DNA from: Scolanthus callimorphus
Lineage: Eukaryota; Cnidaria; Anthozoa; Actiniaria; Edwardsiidae
Direction of reading: 5' to 3'
DNA: 64,000 bases
Assembly: GCA_033964015.1 (NCBI GenBank)
Contig: CM066914.1
Span: 6,253,831-6,317,830, forward strand
Of this stretch, positions 31,736 through 46,500 are shown piece after piece (position 1 is the first letter of the stretch; each line of letters starts with the position of its first letter). The notes under the pieces are model-generated. The model was not told where the DNA came from, did not search any database, and saw nothing but the letters and a program-made list of their open reading frames with translations. A program made the position numbers and the translations under genes.

Positions 31736-32138
31736 ATGTTTAAACAAAGTAAACCTGAATAAATATTTTTAACATGTTCAATAAACGCGACGCCAGTCAA
31801 TAATTTTGTCTGTCTCTTCTCCCTAAAAGGGACGCGCAAGGGGTCGTTTTCCTTTCATAATCTTTGCGCGCCAATTAAAGAAGACTAGGATCGAGTCAGA
31901 ATGATTCAATAAAATATGTGAATGCACTACTGTTTGGTCAGAAACTTGGACAAAACCACTGCGACTTAGCCCTGTATATTGTGCTGCTTTTATAAAATGT
32001 TGGCACCCCGATATATTGCTAACCTGAATTATCAGCCCTCATTTCTCCCTAAACTCCAAAATAAAAGGCATAGCCAAAATTTAAGCTAATGTTATGCTGG
32101 CTTTGAAGCGAAATCTCGCTACATACGAAACCGGGATC

Positions 32139-35100
32139 TTAGAGGTCTTCTTGTAGCTGCTTGGCCTTGATGCTCGTTAACATAATGAGCGCGCGCTTTC
32201 GCACATTCTCGCTTTCGTCATGCATCAAGTCTTCTAATAAGCGATTGATGCCCGCTACTTGGAGGTCACGCATGAAGTAGTCTGCAAAACACGAAAAAAA
32301 AAAATAACATGTTATCTTGGCTGTCTGGTATTTTGAAACCAATAATTAAGTCGACTATGCCGTAAAAAAAACTGGAGCGAATAAACCTAGACCATCACAA
32401 AAGAGAAAAATCTTACAAGTTGCTGCTGAAAGGCCTCCTCGTCAGCCAATGATATGACAAGTAAAACCACTATCACGCGGTGAGCACGTGACAGGTTTCT
32501 TTGCAAGCCAAGCCAAGAAAAAACACTATCACACGATGAGCACGTGACTGGTTTATTTGCAAGCCAAGCCAAGAAAAAAACACTATCACGCGATGAGCAC
32601 GTTACTGGTTTCTTTACAAGCCAAGCCAAGCCAAGCCAAGACAAAGAAAAACACTATCACGGGGTAAGCACGTGACTAGTTTCTTTGCAAGCCAAGAAAA
32701 AAACACTATTACGCGGTGAGCACGTGACAGGTTTCTTTGCAAGCCAAACAAGAGCCCAGGGCACTGTGGTCGGGCCAAAGCTCAGGGGAGCATTTTAAGG
32801 GAGCGCCTCTTTTTGTGCATTACAGTGGGGAATATAGAGGGCCCTCCCTCTTCAGTGTTAAAATTTTTAAGAAATATGCATTTTTAATGGCTGTTTAGCA
32901 TTTTTGATGTCTGTTTAGCATTGTTGATGCCTGTTTAGCATTTTTGATGGCTGTTGAGCTTTTCTGTTAGGTTTTTTAAACGCCCCCCTCCGGCCCCCTC
33001 CAAAGGATGGACATATAAATCGACCCTCTATCCAGGTGTTTAAATTGCGTAAGAAATGCGAGAAAGAAAACGCGAATAAAATAAATTAAACATTTCTTAT
33101 TTACTTTTTTAACGTAGAACACTGTGCGATAGTGGAACGACTCCAAATTGTATTTCGGCCTCCATAACTGCCTGTGATGCGCCATGGGACCAAATAGGTA
33201 TAGGAAAACATTATCATGGACACCGGATTTTAGGATACATAGGCATGCTTATCACTACGCTTCTACCAAGTGATTGTAAATTACATTGTTCGGTATAAAT
33301 GTTTGCTAGGTTAACACGAATTACAAGTTCTTTTTATCTGCCATGACGTACCGGGGGCTACAGCAGCAGGCAATTGGTGGAAATGCTGGAATTTTTCACC
33401 TTCTATGATTCTTCATCGTTTGTAGTAAAAGGCTTAGGAAATATTTTCTGGAATACATCGCTCCCTGATATATTTAAATATTTTTTCGATTCGAGTAAAG
33501 ACAAAAAAGAGAAGCAATAATATGTTGGTATTTAAAATCATAGATGTTCAAAGTTGAAAACAATAAGTTAAACTAGTTTAGGATTGACTGAAAGTAAATT
33601 CGGATCTCTGCTTCGCCTTGGAAATAAAACTGCACGGTAACTTTCCTGAGAAGTTATTTATCAACAGATTGCAGCGAAAATATGCCCTAGAAAGGGCAAA
33701 ACTCGAAAATCAAACTGCCAATACCGACTTATTGCATCATTGTCATAAAGAAGTAGGCGAGAATATCAATTTCTTTCTTCACAGGCCTTCACGCTCCTTC
33801 TAATGATGTTTCTAGTGAAGCGATCCAGCCTTAAAAAAAGAGGTCGAATTTATCTGGAGAAAGTATTTGCATTAAAACGGGAATGAAGCACTAAGACTAG
33901 GCTACGTTAGTGTGGCATTGAATACAATGGAAACTATAGCGCTGTTCACGCTAACGTCATCCATTGTTATTAATCTGCCAACAAGAGATCGATTGGCTCA
34001 CAGAACAAAGGGCGCTATTCAATCTACGGTTGGCACATTAGCATTACAATGGCAATGTTGATAAACAGTGAATAGCGCTATTGGAAAACTAATTATTTAC
34101 CTTCCGATCTCCTCTCTGCTTGTCAACTTGTAAAACGTTTTGCGTACGTCGCCAAGGCAAAGCAGATGTTTTAGCTGAACTGTTGTCGTCAAATGCTCGC
34201 ATTTCCGAAGTAAAACCGAAGAGCGTTCTCTTGTTGCTAACCAAATCACAATTGTTCGTTATGTTCCGAAGTGACACCGAAGAATGTTCGCTTGTTACTT
34301 ACCACCAATCACAGTTCTTCGTTATGTGATTGGCAGAATTTCCGACGCCCGAATTTTTGGAAGTTGGAATCCTTAGGTCGGTTCCCTTCTGGCCCGACCA
34401 ATAACCACATGATACATTTCACATATTCCTTTTTAAAAGACGAACGGTGTGCACCCGTGTTATGAGGTGGGCACTTTTCGTCGGAATGAATACCCCTGTG
34501 TGAACCGTGCGATTCATGCCGTACCTCTTAGCGAGAGAGCCTCTAGGAAAGCCATGGCGTTGTAACACGCTTGCGCGTTGAGTCGCCTCTCTCGGATGGA
34601 CCGAATGAGCTGTTGCGTCAGGCCTGTCTCGCGGATCTTGGGGTAAAATTCCGCTGTGGAAAAAATTAAAAACGTATTCAGCACGAGCTAAACAATGTAA
34701 AATATGGGGACCCGTAGGGCTAAGTCTCATTGTCAAGATATATTTTTTAACCGACGACCGGTTAGCGCAGTGGTAGAGCGTCAAGCCCCGGCCGGGCCAA
34801 CACTCAGGGTCTCTTTTCTAATAATTGAGGACAAGGGGCTGCCTTTGCTTTAATATCTGCAAATGGTTAGACCTTCGCGTCTTCTCGGATAAGGACGTTA
34901 AACCCGTCTCTCGGATGCACTACACTAACCTGAACCAGAGGGACGTTTAAGAACCACGGGGACGTCAGAAGCTGCTTACAACTTACTAACCACTAAACTG
35001 ACAAGGGAACCTCGTAATTGGAGCCTCGCTCTGTGAGGATTTCCCGGCCCTTGGGCAAAGCTAAATAGAAACTTCACTGCCAAACAGATAGCTGCCTCCG

Positions 35101-37474
35101 CTACGTCCAGTTTCATTGCCGATTTTCCACCAGGACGCCCGATAAAAACAAAAGTCATTGGGGTCGAGTTTGGACAGATGGGCAGAACTAGAAGCCTACT
35201 CTGGCTCCGAAGCCCCAAAGGACTATTTTACTACGCGAAACCGGGCAAAAGTGGGTCAGCGTGAGAGAACCTAAATGTTAAGGGCCGTGGGTGTGGGTGT
35301 AGTTTCGGGTTTCAATGAATTCCAATATGTAAACGGACAAACGCCTATAAACAGGAAGTGGGAATGTTACCACATTTGTGCATAATTTGCCGCATAATAA
35401 ACTGTGCCAGATCATCGAAATGCAATGTTAGAAAATTAAGTAGCGCTCCGTCCAAGAACGATAGCGTGAACGGCTATGGGGAATTTGAGTTATGCTTTGT
35501 GTCAAATTTTAAATTGTTAAATTTCTAAACAACTAATTGGCTTAGTCAACAAATCCTGGCCTTCTGATTGGTTGAAATTTGTTTTTGACCGATTTCGTAG
35601 CGAAATACTTCGTTTGCAGTGCTGAATTCTTTCCGAATAGGTCTTCCGGATATTTCATAGCATTTCGTTGTTCAAGAAGAAAATCGAGTGTGAGCATCAC
35701 TAGACGACCACTGTTTCCGCGGCCCTATTGTTTCCGCTATAGTTCTAAGACGGAGCGCTACTTAAGCACGGCGCGGCTCTAGCACAAGCAGTTCCTTACA
35801 CACAAGAAACAGAAGCAGTTCCTTACACACAAGAAACACAAGCAGTTCTTTACACACCAAGGAGCACAAGCAGTTCCTTACACACCAAGGAGCACAAGCA
35901 TTACATTAATGGAAATACAGTCGTCTACACACCTTTATGAATTTTACAGCTGTTTTGAGTATTCTGCGAACTCTCGAGGTTGATTTCCAACCGTCAAACC
36001 GCGCTTTCTGGCTTCCGTAAATCAAAGTTTGAAGCTCTTTGGAATACATAGAATTTAGTTATTCGCCATCATACTAGTGAAATGCCCCAACACACAACAA
36101 CTTTTATTAGCTTTTTCTGAACAAATGGCCTAGCTAAGGGTCGGCTAAGACTCAAATTAGACCCGAGAGTTTGATTGACGGAAGCCAAAACGCAATTGGA
36201 AGTCGAACACGAGAGTTCGCAGAATACTCAAAACAGCTGTAATAGTAGCATGTATAGTTATCTCTACAAATACCTTTTATAGTAGTAGCCATCACAGTCA
36301 TTGCAATAAGAGCTTCGTTCTGTACTATATTCTTCGGTGACGCGATATTATCAATGATAGAGGGAAGCCCGCCCGCCAGTATCATCTTGGTGGAAATTTC
36401 TATCGATAAGTAGGCAAAATAGATACTTTATCAATTAATCTACAGGCGTGATAGATATCGACTTTACTGGGAAACATGCCGCTATGACTGGAGGGTCCTT
36501 CAGACTTGCTACAGAGGGGGGTGGGGGAGGGATGTTGCTATGACCGGAGGGTCCTTCAGACTTGCTACAGAGGGGGGTGGTGGAGGGATGTCGCTATGAC
36601 CAGAGGGTCCTTCAGACTTGCTACAGAGGGGGGTGGTGGAGGGATGTCGCTATGACCAGAGGGTCCTTCAGACTTGCTACAGAGGGGGGTGGTGGAGGGA
36701 TGTCGCTATGACCAGAGGGTCCTTCAGACTTGCTACAGAGGGGGGTGGTGGAGGGATATCGCTATGACCAGAGGGTCCTTCAGACATGCTACAGAGGGGG
36801 TGGTGGAGGGATGTCGCTATGACCAGAGGGTCCTTCAGACTTGCTACAGAGGGGGGTGGTGGAGGGATGTCGCTATGACCAGAGGGTCCTTCAGACTTGC
36901 TACAGAGGGGGGTGGTGGAGGGATGTCGCTATGATCAGAGGGTCCTTCAGACTTGCTACAGAGGGGGGGTGGGGGAGGGATGTCGCTATGACCAGAGGGG
37001 CCTTGAGACTTTCTATAGAATATGGAGATTCTCCTTCATGGCTTAATCCATTTGACAGATACACCACAAGGACTCGTATCCAGCTCGAAATGACATTTTT
37101 CATGAGTATGGAGCCGAGTGTAGTACGAGTGTAGTAGCCGGGTACGAGAATTAACTATATTGAATTTCAAGCTGGAAAAGGGCTCTTAAAAAGAAGACAT
37201 GACAAACACAAAGAAGCAAAATACTCTAGTAAATACTCTAGTGCTGGAATATACTTTTTTTAAGTAAAAAATTCCTCGGGTGTGTCCGCCTTTCTGTGAG
37301 CCGTGTGGATGACACTCAGATTAATGTTCAGAGTTGAAAAAAAAAAATCACTTGACCTGACATTGTCCGATCAAACTCCTTGTGTAGCTAAAGTAGCTTC
37401 CCGCCTCGATTAGCTTTTGAGCTATTTTGCGGGTTCAGCTTTCAAAATGTATTTAAGTTTATTGTGCAATAAAG

Positions 37475-37528
<54 letters not shown>

Positions 37529-40500
37529 GTGGTCGGACATATTTGCAAATTGGTCGCGGACATTTGCCGATGTTGTTCGGACAATGTCCGATGACCGGCA
37601 GGAAGTTCCCGCTCTGTAATGAAACCTACCTTCTGATTGGCCTTGCTTTACAAGTAATGAGAGCAGTCGACTGGCTTCAGTCTTCACGTCGTCGTACCCA
37701 GTCCCCTTGCTGAGCCGCACCAACACTTCCAACTGACCCTTCGTACCCATGATCCTGTTCGCGATGTCACCTGAAAATCATAAGTCGTCTGGTGAATTTG
37801 ACATTCGAGGGTGTAGCCTGCAGAACAACCAAGCTGAGACTGCTTGCTTGTCGGTCAATATAGCCTGATCGCAGGCGTTGGAGAAGCCCGAGTTTGCTTT
37901 CGCGTGGCCAATAGAGGGCGAGAGAGGCTTGTGATCCCCTGAGCTGTACTCACTCGGAAACATGCAAAGATCAAGCCTTTGAATTGCTTTTAGTAGAGCC
38001 CTTACCGCACATCGCGGATAGACTGTGGGAACTATTTAGAAAACCGAATCTTCTAACGTGTTGATATTCTTCTGGGAACATTTAGAACGGATTTCAGATG
38101 AGTGTCGAACGTATCAGCATAGAGGATGCAAAGAAAAAACACAGTGACAAAACGGAAGTTCTACTTACTTCGCCCCCTGATTGGTCAGTTGTTGAATGGG
38201 TTTTGTTTCTGATTGGCTAAGTGTATTTACTTCATCCCCTGATTGGTCAGTTGTTGAATTTGTTTCGTTTCTGATTGGCTAAGTGTATTTACTTCATCCC
38301 CTGATTGGTTAGTTGTTGAATGGGTTCCGTTTCTGATTGGATAAGTGTATTTACTTCGTCCCCTGATTGGTCAGTTGTTGAATGGGTTCCGTTTCTGATT
38401 GGCTTTGTGTATTTACTTCGTCCCCTGATTGGTTAGTTGTTGAATTTGTTTCATTTCTTTATATTGGCTAATTCTATTTATTCTGCGTTTAGTTTTCGAT
38501 TCTCATCTGATATCCGCACTAAAGACTGTAGTAGTAAAGCAACGATTCGATTCTTCTGCAAACTTGTGTCTAGTGTATTATGTAATTTTTGTAACGTTGC
38601 TTGTAACATCACTTGTTAAATGGCGTGACGTCACTTGTGACGTAGCATGTGAACATTTGCCATGTAGTGGTAAGTCACTACGTCATGATATTGTGTGACG
38701 TGACAGGTGAGATGGCGTGACATCCTTTGCATACCTGTTACCGAGTATGAATGATTCCTCATGGTGACTGCCTCTGATGGAACAAGAAGTGAGTGTTATA
38801 GAGTAAATGGATGTTTCTCAGCAAGGGTTTGGTGTAAACTGGACATGGGTACGGAATGACCTTCCATAGGATTGACTGGCATGGGTGTAGACAGGCTATT
38901 CCTGAGCGATTTGAGTGAGTAAAATTAAATAATGACAGTTGTAGAGGATGGTGAAACAAACAGGCAAATATTGGTCGAAGCCTGTTACTGACATAATTCT
39001 ATCTCAGGGCAGGTGCCCATCAACAGGACTTCACTAGGTCCTGCCATATGTACAGGAGTAGAATAATCTATTTTTAGATTGTGGATTTTGAATTCGGAAA
39101 AAAATAGTGAGTGAGAATATAGGGTTCAACGCGTAATTTCGCCATATTTCGTTTGAGAGGAGATCACATAATTGACATAATTTTTAACCATGACAACTAA
39201 TTTCTGCGGAGGATTCTATTGCCACTTACTTGGCGCCATCATCATAGCACACAGGGTGCCCAACACCTTGGAGAGAACAATTGGGGACTGGGACGAGAGC
39301 ATGGACAGACACCTCTCTAGACATCCATCACGTATCAGAACAGACTTGTTGGGAACTAGAAAGAATGCATCAGAGTTAGTTCTATCACGATGGAAATGAT
39401 GTCTTACTATAAGAGAATAAACCGTAGTTTGCCATTTCCGTGTGTGACAGTGTGCCATTTCGTCTGTTACTCACTTGGAAGGGCTAAATTCTTTAAAGCA
39501 CCGAACACAGCTTGCAGATGTTTGAAAGGTTCCTGTAGAAAAAGAACGAAACAAGGAATCACTAGGTGATGAACCGGGGAGTACTGGGCACGAGAACGTG
39601 TCAAACCTTGTTTTAGCGTAGGTCAAGATCGTAGGCCCAGATCTCCCCCGCTCGTCACCGCGGTCCACTCCGGTGACAGCCATTTGAAGGCTTTTGGTGA
39701 TTGGCTGATCTGCAGACTGGCGGACATTTTCACAAAGACAATGACTTACCGGTCTCTGGGTTGCCACAGACAAGTGGTTTAATAAATGTTTATGTGCCCC
39801 TATTTCCACCAGCCTGATACAATTTTCATCTGAATAGGCAAAAAAAAACGTCAGCCAAATTACAAAGGATTTTTACATGGTACTAAATCGCTTTAATAAG
39901 GACCCTTAATATGTGTACCTGTTCTTCCAAAGTTTCCCAGGGCCAGCGCTCCCGAGATTTCCAGATGCGGGTTCCTTGTTGACAACCATTGAATACAACT
40001 TCTAATTACGACACCGTTGCCATTTTCGAACAACGTCTTCATACAGGAATCTATCCAAACAAACTTAGGTTAAATATTTCGTTTTACTAGTTATCAGAGA
40101 ATAATCCCTTTTAGTATAATTACTCAAGCGATTCCGCGCGCTGATTGGTCGAGACGTTCGTCATATTTTGCTATTTACCTATAGGTGAAACCATTGGAGA
40201 TCGCGCGCACATTTTATTACGTGAAACTAAAAATACCCCTAAACGCGAATTTTGTGTCGAAAATCTCAAGTCACTTGAGTAATTATACTAAAACAATTAA
40301 TCGCGACTCAAACAGCCACTTCGACTTCGTCTCGGTGACTATTCCCCGATATTTACGTGCTAAAATGGTCCATGCTTATCGTGCGTATATCCAGTTCTGG
40401 AAGCACGCGGACAGTTGAGAGGGCACGAAGGTGACACGCGACCCAGTGCGTTCATAACAGCGAGTGGGCTTTTGGCAGTTGGGTTTTACCTGCTCTATCA

Positions 40501-43500
40501 AACAATGTGAGCTAATTAAAACCTTGCGAAGTTTCGCATAATACAGTGAATTGGCTTCTCGCACGGGAACCCAAACGAATGCACTGGACAAGCATCTGAT
40601 TGGCCAACACTGTTTGCATGACAACGCAGACCACCTCCACGAAGATGACAACGACAGGTTACGTGTTACACTGATTCTCTTACCCAGAGCTCCCCGGCTT
40701 GTCTCCCCGCGGGGGAGGCTCTGGTGACAGCCACTGACGCATGCACCAACGTTCAAAACCAGCCAATCAGCAAAGGTCCTCAAATGGATGTCACCAGAGC
40801 CTCCTCTGCGAGTAGTCGAGCGGGGAACTCTGGGTAAGAGAATCCGTGTTACATGCCTTCGCCCATTTTCGCCCATGCGCATGAGCTACTGAGTAGTATC
40901 TGCTTTTAGGAGCAGGCTTGAGCTACTTACTTTCTGTTAAAATCACAACAATCATGTCCGCGGCGGTCTCAAGCTGGTACTTGGTACTGTCTTCGTTGTT
41001 GCCTTTACTTTGTAAACACCTCCCGACCACATTTACAAGCGACTCTGCGCCACCGCTTCTCACTACACTTATTTTCATGTCATCTAGAGAAAACGAGAGA
41101 CAATAAAAACAACGCACGAAAACAAAAGCACTGGGCTTAAATACAAACACATGCGCTTCCCTGAAAAGGAATGGCTAGCAACAAACGGAGGAGGACCTGA
41201 AAGCCGACTCCGTTTGGTGCATGGTTAGTCGGTTCACTGCACGAAACCTGTTACTGCGCGACTACGTCAACCGGGCCATTTTGTAAGAGGTTAGCCAATC
41301 AGAATGCGAGTACAGAACAAAGGATCTTGACTTTCTTGAAATCAGTTCAAACCTCTTAAAATTACTCATCGCCAAACGTAGTTCAGGTGTTAACGTAGTC
41401 GCACAGTTATTGAGTTGACATTTTTGACCAAGTTTCCTTGCCGTGGCCTAGTGTGCTGATCTACGAGTATGGACACTACAGGGACGGCTCGCCTTAATAC
41501 TTATAGAAAAAAACGATTCAGAAACCCCTAAAAACACCCCCTTTGCTGCGCCAATGGAGTTTATTAGCGCTTTCGATCTGACAGCCCGGACAGCTCCTTG
41601 TATAAAAATCGGAGACGTCAACAAGCCCCACAAGCTAAGATAGAAATCTCAGCTCGATTAGTCCACCTCTATCGTATTAAACAAGCCACGAAAAAGTAAT
41701 TTCAAACGGCTGCGCTGACCACTGTTTTATCGCCCCTTTATACGATGCTTACCGTCCGAGGTTATGAGTGGGTTCAGGATTTCCAGTGTTACATAAGTTA
41801 ACTCTTCGTCTAGTGACTCGTCTTTTAACACTTGAATAAGGACGGATGGCCCACCGTTCTCGGCAAAACTAGTTTTGCCAATTTCTAAAGAATCGTAATC
41901 GTGAGTTAAAGAAGAAGGAAAACTCAGTCTCCTCTAAAAAAGCATTTAAAGATTCTCAATGTTATAATTGATTTAGAAATGCAATAAAAGTATTCACGCT
42001 GAAATTCCCTTCACATGACACTATGAGGCTCAACTTTTCTGGCTTTCAAATGACCAGGGGCGAAGCCAGAATTTGTTTGAGGGACGCATTGCAATGTTTT
42101 AATCATTAATTGTATTAGATTTACTTCACGCTGTATGCACGTGCATATGTGAGTACAGGTAGCTCCGCGACTGGTACCCACGTGTTAGAATTGCACGACA
42201 AGCTGAAAACAATTCTTTAGTACCAATTGTCTACACTAAATCTCCTTTGACAACGCGCTTGTGATCTCTACTCACCGGAGTTAATAATAACTGAGATGGC
42301 AGAAACAGCCACTCTACACAGCACTGGATTACTAGTTATACTTTGCCTCACTAAACCAAGCAGAAACGGCATCGCCCCACATTCTACTATCTCTTGTGAC
42401 ACTTCATCTAGGAATAAAGACGTTATTAATTATTATTTCCAGGATAAAAGTCTTAGGATATCTAGGATAAAAGGCAAAGTCTAAAACCCAATGAAGGAGT
42501 GGCTTCAACGGGTTACTCTGCTATATATACCGAGACGACCTGACTCCGAGCTGATATAGTTGCATAAGGAGGAACATGCAGGTACAGGCACCTGGGATAT
42601 GACCCTTCTGGATAAGCACGTGATTTATCAGGCTGATCTAAAATAAGCTTTTTTGCGGACTATATTCACGGGAATATAGGAGACTATTTTTTATAATGTG
42701 GATTTCAACTTCAATTGGCTCAATGTGTGTAGTGTGATGGCTGAGGTTTGTCCGGTATACATTACCATCATCAGTTGCAAGGTTGAGCACACACCCACAC
42801 GTGACCACATCCATACGGTTGTCACGTGATGGATCATAATTACGGTTCAAGCTCTCTAATTTGTTCACAATGTCGCTAGCACCATTTGCACCAAGCAAAG
42901 CTTTTCTTCCCAAGTCTGCAAAAGACAAAAATCAAAAAGAGTACAAATATTGCCTCAAATCAACAGGCAGACTAGCAGATGATCTGCTATGCATCGCTGC
43001 TGTCTTATTACTCGTCTACAGTTTCCTGGACCTTATGTTCTAGTTTATACATTGACACAGTCCAACCACTTTAAAAAAAATGCTAACCCAGAACGTCCCT
43101 TAAATTCCTGAGTTGAGCTCCATCAGCAACTCTGGAAAAACCTGGAGATATTGATTTTTGTTGATTTATGAGACAAAACTCTTCCCTTAAAAGCAAATAT
43201 TTCATCTCACTGGCTTAAAACCCACCGTGTGATAAAAACCTTCCACCACCTGGGGATGCAGTACTATAAATACTGATATTGGCAACAACCCACCATTGTT
43301 ATAGCAAATATTCCCAATACAACGTAGTGCATGTAACACAATGTTGTCATCAGGATTTTCAAGGTGATCAAGTGCTAAGGCAATCCATCCAGCGTCAACA
43401 AAATAATCCCTCACTTCATCTGCAGAGAAAAAACATTTTAAGCATATAACTAAACTTTCAGAACACATGGGATACACTCCAAACATGCATTGTGACCAGA

Positions 43501-46500
43501 TGCAGTTATTAACTACCTTTCAGCAGCTTTCAGGGTATACAATTGGGTTCAACCACACCCAGTTGCATGGGTATCAAATCTTGTTTTTGCTGGAATATAC
43601 AAGGAATATACAAATGGCAAACCTACCAGACTTGGCTAACTCTGCCACAACTTCAAATACCAAGGCTTTGTCTGGTTCATTTTCAATAAATACCAATGTG
43701 TCCTTCAGTCCTGAGAGAATGCTCTGGATTGTGGTAACCACCAAGGCCTCTGCAAATTTTAATAGTAATTTTAGCGGAGCTACCGCAGGCGCCTGAGCCC
43801 CATAGCTACATGCAGGAGCAGAAGGAACAAAACAAAAGTGTATATGCATCGACCAATTCTGTCATGGACTTCTGGTTTGTGCGTCCGTCCGTCCCACACA
43901 CAGGCAACCCAAACGTCATCAAACGAGATAAGGTTTATTTCTTTGGAACCTCAGACAACCAATAAATACCAATGTGTCCTTCAGTCCTGAGAGAATGCTC
44001 TGGATTGTGGTAACCACCAAGGCCTCTGCAAATTTTAATAGTACCGTAATTTTAGCGGAGCTACCGCAGGCGCCTGAGCCCTTTAGCTACATGCAGGATC
44101 AGAAGGAACAAAACAAAAGTGTATATGCATCGGCCGATTCTGTCATGGACTTCTGGTTTGTGCGTCCGTCCGTCCCACACACAGGCAACCCAAACGTCAT
44201 CAAACGAGATAAGGTTTATTTCTTTGGAACCTCAGACAACCAAACTTGGGTGAAAATATTTAAGTGGCAAGAGTGGTGCAACTACGCGGTCATGTGGTAT
44301 GACGTCATCGATGACGTCATCAAATGAGAAAGGTATATATTTTGGGGAGGGATGAACCTAAGACAGCCAAACTTGGGTGAAAATATCTACCGGTAAGTGG
44401 CAAAGGGGGTGCAACTGCGTGGTCACGTGGGATGTGAGGGCATGCATTAAACTGTCTATACCACTCCCACTGAAGGGGTTTCAGATATTTCCCATCACTG
44501 TGTTCCCAAGAGGATGGAGAGCCCTTACATATAATAGGGAGAGGATAGGAAAAACGGTGTCTGGGTGATAATTGTCAGTGAGTCCAGGTCAAGCTTGACC
44601 TTGCTCTAGAGTATCCAAAGCTGAAGTGATAGCACAGCTACTAGTCCTCCTGTTCCTATGAGACATAGTTGGGCTACCACAAGGTCAAGCACCTAATGGA
44701 CATACTGGATCCTATGACAGGTTATCAATCTTCATGGATTTTTAAATGATTTCAATTGACAGGTCTCCCAGATTAGTAGGGCACTGGTGCCCCACTAGAA
44801 GATTAAGACTTAATAAAGTTATTATTATTTTTATACAGGGACACCCAATGAGACAATACCATAAAACAGCTCAGAAGCGATTATAAGTCGTTGCTGAGCA
44901 TACAAATGACTATAAACTGGGTATTTTTAATCCCTACAAATTTTATATATGTTCAGATTTCGTAAATTTTAGGGATTGAAATCAAGTCTTCTGAAAATGC
45001 TAGGGGGAAAACTCTATCCAAAAATTGTGAAAATTGTGAAGATGGGTTCTTGTATTTGGTGGAAAAAACAGCTTTAGATTCCTGTTTTGATATCACCCCC
45101 TCCCCCTCCCCCTTTTGGAATTCCAAGTATATACTCTTACTTTCAGTAAAATACTTGTGACTCCCTTCTAAATCATATTTATGCATTATCGGCAGGACAA
45201 AAACTCACTTCTCTTTATATAAACAGAAATTCAAAGAATGAAAAGTTCATATACCAGTGTGTTCACCCCTCTCCCCCTCGAATTCCCTCCAGGGTGAGTG
45301 TATATGGATGTTTTACTGTAATTACACAATGTAGCTAATTTTCAAAGGGGATAACACTAGTACTGTGGTCAGGATATTAATACTGTGGTCAGGGAAAATT
45401 GTGTGGTTTGGAACACTTCTAACATGAATTGCCTGAAGCTGTTCCAACAAGCTATATCTCTTAGATAATATATCACTGACAAGTCATGAAAAACAGGGCT
45501 ATCATGGCCTGAAGCATTTTGCCTTGAAAGACATATCATTTTTGACTGTACAATTATCAGTAATTTGACTCCACAGGGTCAAATTATCCATCATCATACT
45601 TGAGTGCTAAACTGTTCTTTTTTCTAACGAAGCAAAAAAGTACATGAAAAAAGAGCTTTTCAGTAAAAGTAAAACCCTTTCTGTTTAGCAGATTCCATTA
45701 AATGACAGCTGTAAATTTAAAGTACCTGGCAAATAACAGGGTATTGCAAACAGATGCAAGAACTTGCTGACACATATATTAATGGAATACCTATGTGTCC
45801 ATAATTTCTACTGCCAATGTAGAACAATAAAAATATGAATACAGCTAAATTCGTGCTTGTATTGTGTTAACATCATAAAGCACAACTGAGCCTATTCATT
45901 AACTTCTTCAGTTATTCTCTCCAAAGGGCTGCTGTAGACAATGGCGAAAATATAATTGATTTTTGTCCTGAAATTGTTCTACTACCCTTTCAAGAATAAA
46001 AGAAAGACTAAATTCACATAATAATGGCTAAATGAATTTTGAGTTGTTTGGAGCATGAAACATTTGAGGACAAACTCTATGTCACAGTTAAGTGTGGATT
46101 TGAGAATTTTTGAGGGGGAGTGTTTGGCGCTCCCAATCTCCGACTGCTGAACTATGATGCGTGACACGCATCATCTTTGGTGCCTTGAAACTCTTAGAAC
46201 CCAACTCAACTACAGCTCTGCTATAACTGCACTGATCCCGCTGAGAAATAAGCTTTGAAGGTGAAAATGCCATGTAGTATACTGAGAAAGTGAGAAACCG
46301 TTTAGTTTTACTTCAAAATTAAAATCTTGACATCGTCCGACTGGAAAATTTGATGCAACTCCGGGAGGTGTGCTATTTATTCCTGTTCAAGGATTAATAA
46401 ATTCAACACACAAATTACTAACCAAACACATTGAAATATTGCACAATAATTGGCTTAGTTCTGCAACAGAAGTATCTAATTTTTTCAAGCGCAATACCAA

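Noticed and set aside
32466..32750. A regulatory loop in which MLX controls RAP1GDS1
   Set aside because: The E-boxes belong to a tandem repeat that can expand by chance, and adjacency alone is not evidence. It is kept only as a low-weight observation.
36487..37015. Regular 56-bp units that might suggest a CRISPR array
   Set aside because: The units are head to tail without unique spacers, the genome is eukaryotic and there are no cas genes. It is a minisatellite. The same holds for the arrays at 19372, 32466 and 38167.
38625..38720. Cluster of TGACGTCA/TGACGT motifs as a CRE enhancer
   Set aside because: Only one perfect CRE is present and the rest are loose variants in a short GTGACGT-rich repeat, which is too weak to call.
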